NCBI GenBank assembly: GCA_024642065.1
Contig: JAHEBW010000001.1
Location: forward strand, 62,001 to 126,000
Direction: 5' to 3'
Length of the DNA stretch: 64,000 bases
From: Polynucleobacter sp.
Lineage (GTDB): Bacteria; Pseudomonadota; Gammaproteobacteria; Burkholderiales; Burkholderiaceae
Within the stretch, counting starts at the first letter, position 1, and each line of letters opens with the position of its first letter. This document shows positions 59,742 through 64,000 of the stretch, in pieces. The notes under the pieces are model-generated. The model searched no databases. It was given only the letters and a program-made list of their open reading frames with translations, and had not been told where the DNA came from. Both the position numbers and the translations under genes were made by a program.

Positions 59742-60553
59742 TATTTAAAAATATCTTTCCAGGCACGCATCGCTGCAAATACATCAACAGGGTCTTTTCG
59801 CTTTAAAGGCGTATGACGGTGAACGGCATTAATAACTGGTGAAAAATCACACCTCAGAAATGGATTAACCAATTTCTCATGTGCAATGGTTGTAGGAATG
59901 GTTGGTTTTCCAACCTGTCGCAATGCTTCTGCTCTTGATTTCCAATCCAGTAGATCTTGATTGTGAGGTTCAACAGCCAGAGCGAATTTTATATTAGATA
60001 AGGTGTATTCATGCGCACAGTGCACGAATGTTTCTTCTGGGAGTTGTTTGAGCTTTTCAAGTGAAGCCACCATTTGCGCAGGAGTTCCCTCAAATAAGCG
60101 GCCACAACCAGAAGCAAAGAGTGTGTCACCACAAAATAGGTGTTTGTCATCACCCGCATCCATGAAGTAAGCAATGTGACCTGCGGTGTGTCCAGGCACA
60201 TCCAAAACCCATAGCAAGCAAGCTGGTTTTTGCAGGTGCAAGCTGTCGCCTTGCATCAAGGCATCGGTTACGCCGGGGATATCTTCACCAGCAGGTCCAT
60301 AGACTGTTGGCAAGTGTTGTCCAGATGCTTTTGCCCATGTTAGCAAGTCAGCTATCCCGCCCACATGGTCAGCATGGTGATGGGTGATTAAAATAGCTTC
60401 CAATGACAGTTGATGCTCTTTTAAATAAGCAATCACTGGCTCGGCATCACCTGGATCGACAACTACGGCACAATGACTATCTGACAATAACCAAATATAG
60501 TTATCGTCATACGCGGCAATGGGTCGCACTTGTAGTGAATTTTTATCTGGCAT
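59741..60553 (-). CDS. gloB: Hydroxyacylglutathione hydrolase (glyoxalase II)
   Basis: AYDDNYIWLLSDSHCAVVVDPGDAEPV, ITHHHADHVGGI, HTAGHIAYF, FCGDTLFASGCGRLFEGTPAQM. Confidence 0.94.
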   Translation of the reverse strand: MPDKNSLQVRPIAAYDDNYIWLLSDSHCAVVVDPGDAEPVIAYLKEHQLSLEAILITHHHADHVGGIADLLTWAKASGQHLPTVYGPAGEDIPGVTDALMQGDSLHLQKPACLLWVLDVPGHTAGHIAYFMDAGDDKHLFCGDTLFASGCGRLFEGTPAQMVASLEKLKQLPEETFVHCAHEYTLSNIKFALAVEPHNQDLLDWKSRAEALRQVGKPTIPTTIAHEKLVNPFLRCDFSPVINAVHRHTPLKRKDPVDVFAAMRAWKDIFK

Positions 60554-60567
60554 CTCAAAAACAAAGC

Positions 60568-61362
60568 ATGATTCAAGCAAAGCCCAAACAAACTAAGCAA
60601 GCGCCCTGGACATCCTGGGATGGTTGGCTTAGCTCAGCTCCAGGACAATATGTCCTGAATTGGGAACAGGCTCAATTTGACCACATTGTTAGTGATATTT
60701 TTGGCTACCATGCACTACAGATAGGCCTACCTCAATTACAGGGCCTCAAAGAAAACCGTATGCCACTTCAAATGATCTTGAGAGCCCCGCACGACAGGCC
60801 CATCGATCATCAGCCAGAAACTTGGCACACCATCAGTGGCATCCCTGAAGAATTACCATTTGCCAGTCAAAGTGTGGACTTGGTTTTACTACCCCATGTC
60901 CTTGAATTTGCAGAAGATCCCCATGCAGTTCTCCGAGAGGTCAACAGAATTTTGATGCCTGAAGGTCGAGTAGTCATCTCAGGTTTTAATCCCGCGAGCT
61001 TATGGGGCTTGAGACAGTATTGCAGCCATTTAATTGGCCAACCTTACCTGCCTCGCGAAGGAAAATTCATTGATTTATTGCGTATCAAAGATTGGCTGAA
61101 ACTTTTAGATTTTTCAGTCGATCGTGGTCGCTTTGGCTGTTACCGTTTACCACTTCGAAGTGCCTCGGGCATGACAAAAATGGGCTTTTTAGAAAAAGCA
61201 GGTGATCGTTGGTGGCCAGTGTTAGGTTCTGTATTTATGGTGTCAGCAATTAAACGCGTTTCTACACTGACACTGGTCGGCCGTGTAGAAGTGAGCACTC
61301 CTAAAAAGGCGCCACAACTCAGCACAGCAACGAATTTAAGCAGCCACCCCTCCAATAGCTAA
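60568..61362 (+). CDS. Class I SAM-dependent methyltransferase
   Basis: LPFASQSVDLVLLPHVLEFAEDPHAVLREVNRILMPEGRVVISGFNPASLWGLR; upstream part of the tracked ORF overlaps gloB antisense, so the start is set at MIQAKPK. Confidence 0.88.
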   Translation: MIQAKPKQTKQAPWTSWDGWLSSAPGQYVLNWEQAQFDHIVSDIFGYHALQIGLPQLQGLKENRMPLQMILRAPHDRPIDHQPETWHTISGIPEELPFASQSVDLVLLPHVLEFAEDPHAVLREVNRILMPEGRVVISGFNPASLWGLRQYCSHLIGQPYLPREGKFIDLLRIKDWLKLLDFSVDRGRFGCYRLPLRSASGMTKMGFLEKAGDRWWPVLGSVFMVSAIKRVSTLTLVGRVEVSTPKKAPQLSTATNLSSHPSNS

Positions 61363-61376
61363 CTGGAAAAAACTGA

Positions 61377-61850
61377 ATGAGCGAAGCAGCGAACACCAGC
61401 CAAGGAAGAGTCATCATCTATACAGATGGTGCTTGTAAAGGTAATCCAGGTCCTGGAGGCTGGGGAGTTGTCTTGAGATCAGGCGACAAGGAAAAACACC
61501 TGCATGGTGGCGAGACTCTGACAACCAATAACCGCATGGAAATGACTGCAGTGATTGAAGCTCTCAAAGCTCTCAAGATGGCTTGTCATGTCACGCTTTA
61601 CACCGACTCCAAATACGTGATGCAAGGGGTTACCGAGTGGATGGGCGGATGGAAAGCTCGCGGCTGGAAAACAGCCAATAAAGATCCTGTTAAAAACGTC
61701 GATTTATGGCAAGAAATCGATAGCCTTCTTGGTAAACACGATATCAATTGGCACTGGGTTAAAGGTCATGCCGGGCACCCAGGCAATGAATTAGCTGATG
61801 CTCTTGCCAATAAGGGTGTTGAAGAGCACCTCAAGAAAATATCGAGCTAA
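61377..61850 (+). CDS. rnhA: Ribonuclease HI
   Basis: [67 protein letters not shown]. Confidence 0.98.
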   Translation: MSEAANTSQGRVIIYTDGACKGNPGPGGWGVVLRSGDKEKHLHGGETLTTNNRMEMTAVIEALKALKMACHVTLYTDSKYVMQGVTEWMGGWKARGWKTANKDPVKNVDLWQEIDSLLGKHDINWHWVKGHAGHPGNELADALANKGVEEHLKKISS

Positions 61851-61870
61851 ATTTAGAGTTAAAAATGACA

Positions 61871-61897
61871 TTAAAACCACCTTTTAGGTGGCTTTTT
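61871..61897 (+). terminator. Intrinsic terminator after rnhA
   Basis: ttaaaaccaccttttaggtggcttttt. Confidence 0.8.
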
Positions 61898-61995
61898 CAT
61901 TGGGTTCAGGATATCTGCCCCGAAGGTGCAAATGTGCGAGAATATTCCCATAAAACACAAGGAGATAGTGGGGTAGCATCCTGCCCCCATCAGCT

Positions 61996-63225
61996 ATGAA
62001 ATTGATTGAACAAATTAAAGCCAAATTATTGAGTTGGGGTTGTGCAGGTGTAAAGCGCGGAATTGCTTTGCTTAAAAAAATTGACCTCATCAAAACCTAC
62101 CAATATTGCATGCTTCACAAAAAGAAAATCATTGCTGGTTTGGTGGTGCTTTATGGCTTGAATTACGCCTACAACTATTTCTTTCCTGATACCGGTAAAA
62201 AATCTCCACCGCAATTAGTAACAACAACTTTGGTTGAGAAAAAAGATATCCCTGTTATCTTAGAAGCAACTGGCAACATCATTGCTAAAAATATTGTCGA
62301 CATTCGCCCTCAAACAACCAACGTTGTCGGCAAGATCCACATCAAAGAAGGTCAAGCTGTAAAAGCAGGCGACCTACTCTTTACATTAGATGACAGAGCT
62401 AGCAAAGCGAACTTTGATAAAGCAAAAGCATTGTCTGACGATGCTGCTCGTCAATACAAACGCTCTTTAGAATTGATTGAAAGAAAATTTATTTCACAAG
62501 CTGCTGCTGATACATCCAAAGCCAATATGGAATCAGCAAAAGCGAATGCCAGAGCTGCTGAAGTAGCTTTGAGCTTTGATCACATCCGCTCACCGATCAA
62601 TGGTCGCGCTGGCGTGATTAACGTTTTTGTAGGTAGCTTGGTTCAAGCTGGTACGAACGTGACTACCACTAGCAGCGCCACATCTACGACTACAACTGGT
62701 GCAATGGTGACCATCACCCAACTAGACCCTATCAATGTGCAGTTCACCATCAGTGAAAAAGAAATTCCACTGATCCTCGGCAAACGAGAAGAAGGTGATG
62801 ATTTAACTGTGAGCGTTGAAGTCAATGGCACTGACAAACCAGTTGAAGGCAAAGTGTATGTTGTTGATAACCAAGTTGATCCAGCCATTGGTGCAGTTCG
62901 CGTTAAAGCTGAACTTAGCAACAAAGATGGTTTGATGATCCCAGGTCAATTTGTCAGAATTAAATTAAAAGCAAAAATGATGAAGGATGCTTTGATCATC
63001 CCAACGCATGCTGTTGTGACAAATCCAAAAGGCGACTTCCTCTACGTTGTTGATAAAGACAATAAGGTGGCATTAAAGCCTATCAAGGTTGTTTATCAAT
63101 ACCAAGGTCAAAGTGCTGTCACTGGCGTGAATGCAGAAGACAAGATCGTTGTGGAAGGTAAACAGAACTTGCGCCCTAACGGCGTTATTAGAGAAGCCAA
63201 AAGCGCTGAGAAAGCCAAGAAATAA
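61996..63225 (+). CDS. RND efflux periplasmic adaptor subunit
   Basis: VVGKIHIKEGQAVKAGDLLFTLDDRASKANFDKAKA, LSFDHIRSPINGRAGVINVFVGSLVQAG, VRVKAELSNKDGLMIPGQFVRIKL. Confidence 0.95.
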   Translation: MKLIEQIKAKLLSWGCAGVKRGIALLKKIDLIKTYQYCMLHKKKIIAGLVVLYGLNYAYNYFFPDTGKKSPPQLVTTTLVEKKDIPVILEATGNIIAKNIVDIRPQTTNVVGKIHIKEGQAVKAGDLLFTLDDRASKANFDKAKALSDDAARQYKRSLELIERKFISQAAADTSKANMESAKANARAAEVALSFDHIRSPINGRAGVINVFVGSLVQAGTNVTTTSSATSTTTTGAMVTITQLDPINVQFTISEKEIPLILGKREEGDDLTVSVEVNGTDKPVEGKVYVVDNQVDPAIGAVRVKAELSNKDGLMIPGQFVRIKLKAKMMKDALIIPTHAVVTNPKGDFLYVVDKDNKVALKPIKVVYQYQGQSAVTGVNAEDKIVVEGKQNLRPNGVIREAKSAEKAKK

Positions 63226-64000
63226 TGAATATCTCTGAGTTATGTATACGCCGTCCAGTGATGACGGTTTTGCTATCTTTGGCAACCGTTGCTGCCGGAA
63301 CAGTGGCTTACCTCAAGATTCCAGTTGCTGCCTTACCTAGCTTTAATACCCCCGTTATTCAGGTGAGCGCCAATTTACCAGGCGCCAGCCCTGAGAACAT
63401 GGCATCGTCAGTTGCCCTACCCTTAGAAAAAGAATTCTCAACGATTGACGGTATTACAGTCATCAGCTCAACCAATACGCTCGGCAGCTCCAATATCACG
63501 CTTGAATTTAATAACAACCGTGACATTGATAAAGCAGCTGTCGATGTGCAAGCCGCTCTTTTGCGCGCGCAAAGACGTTTACCAATCGAGATGACCAATC
63601 CTCCGTCATATCGCAAAGTGAATCCAGCGGATGCGCCTGTGTTGATCATGACAATGACATCACCTTCGATGGATTTGTCACAAATTAGTGATTACGCAGA
63701 GAACTTAATTTCTCCAACACTTTCAACCATTGACGGTGTTGCTCAAGTTTTGGTTTACGGTCAAAAACGCTACGCTGTTCGTGTGCAGGTGAATCCCTCA
63801 CTCTTGGGCGCTAAAAATCTAACGATTGATGATTTAGCAAAAGCCATTAATAGCGCTAACTCCAACACACCTGTTGGCGTACTTGATGGCCCACGCCAAC
63901 AGTTAACGATCTACGCTAACCCGCAGATGGTGAAAGCCAGCGAATACGCCAACCTGATTGTGGCGCAGCGCAATGGTTTACCAATCCGTCTAAAAGATGT
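63225..64000 (+). CDS. RND efflux permease, 5' portion truncated by window end
   Basis: MNISELCIRRPVMTVLLSLATVAAGTVAYLKIPVAALPSFNTPVIQVSANLPGASPENMASSVALPLEKEFSTIDG; open to the window end; absent from the ORF track because it is incomplete. Confidence 0.95.
   Translation, partial: MNISELCIRRPVMTVLLSLATVAAGTVAYLKIPVAALPSFNTPVIQVSANLPGASPENMASSVALPLEKEFSTIDGITVISSTNTLGSSNITLEFNNNRDIDKAAVDVQAALLRAQRRLPIEMTNPPSYRKVNPADAPVLIMTMTSPSMDLSQISDYAENLISPTLSTIDGVAQVLVYGQKRYAVRVQVNPSLLGAKNLTIDDLAKAINSANSNTPVGVLDGPRQQLTIYANPQMVKASEYANLIVAQRNGLPIRLKD

Noticed and set aside
60403-60567. 5' extension of the methyltransferase ORF
   Set aside because: Lies antisense within gloB; methyltransferase start is better placed at 60568.
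1-64000. CRISPR arrays, prophage, IS elements, integrases
   Set aside because: No regularly spaced repeats, transposase, integrase or phage structural genes seen. The two tRNAs are not flanked by integrase genes.

Overview
A 64-kb chromosomal segment of a Burkholderiales-type betaproteobacterium, probably Polynucleobacter-like by gene content (inference; no 16S in the window). The first ~17 kb is the standout. It is a dense phosphate-starvation island: PlsC/OlsA-like acyltransferase, PlcP-like metallophosphoesterase, Agt-like glycosyltransferase, OlsB-like ornithine acyltransferase, ppx, ppk, phoR, a dgkA on the opposite strand between phoR and phoB, and phoB-phoU-pstBACS. It abuts an arsR-arsI-arsC-acr3 arsenic operon. 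By eye, Pho-box-like 11-bp-phased TGTCA repeats lie upstream of plsC/plcP, ppx/ppk, dgkA, pstS and arsR. The arsR site is the best match (17/19 to the E. coli consensus) and abuts a perfect inverted repeat overlapping the arsR start codon. This suggests one PhoB-controlled programme combining replacement of phospholipids by P-free lipids, phosphate uptake, polyphosphate metabolism and arsenic defence. The rest holds: SHP/diheme cytochrome/cyt b561 plus a two-component system, a P-type ATPase, a PsiE-like gene, ahpC-ahpF-oxyR with two mutually exclusive hairpins between ahpC and ahpF, umuDC with a LexA box and divergent HNH gene, a TGL-like transglutaminase, an FAH/ModA-like/Bug/LeuCD-like operon, an HpaB-family monooxygenase locus, tRNA-Arg and tRNA-Pro, a BLUF protein, a second (glutaredoxin-type) arsenate reductase, housekeeping genes (glmM, folP, ftsH, rlmE, greA, carAB, prpE, mltD, gloB, rnhA), and the start of an RND efflux operon. 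No CRISPR array, prophage, IS element or rRNA was recognised.
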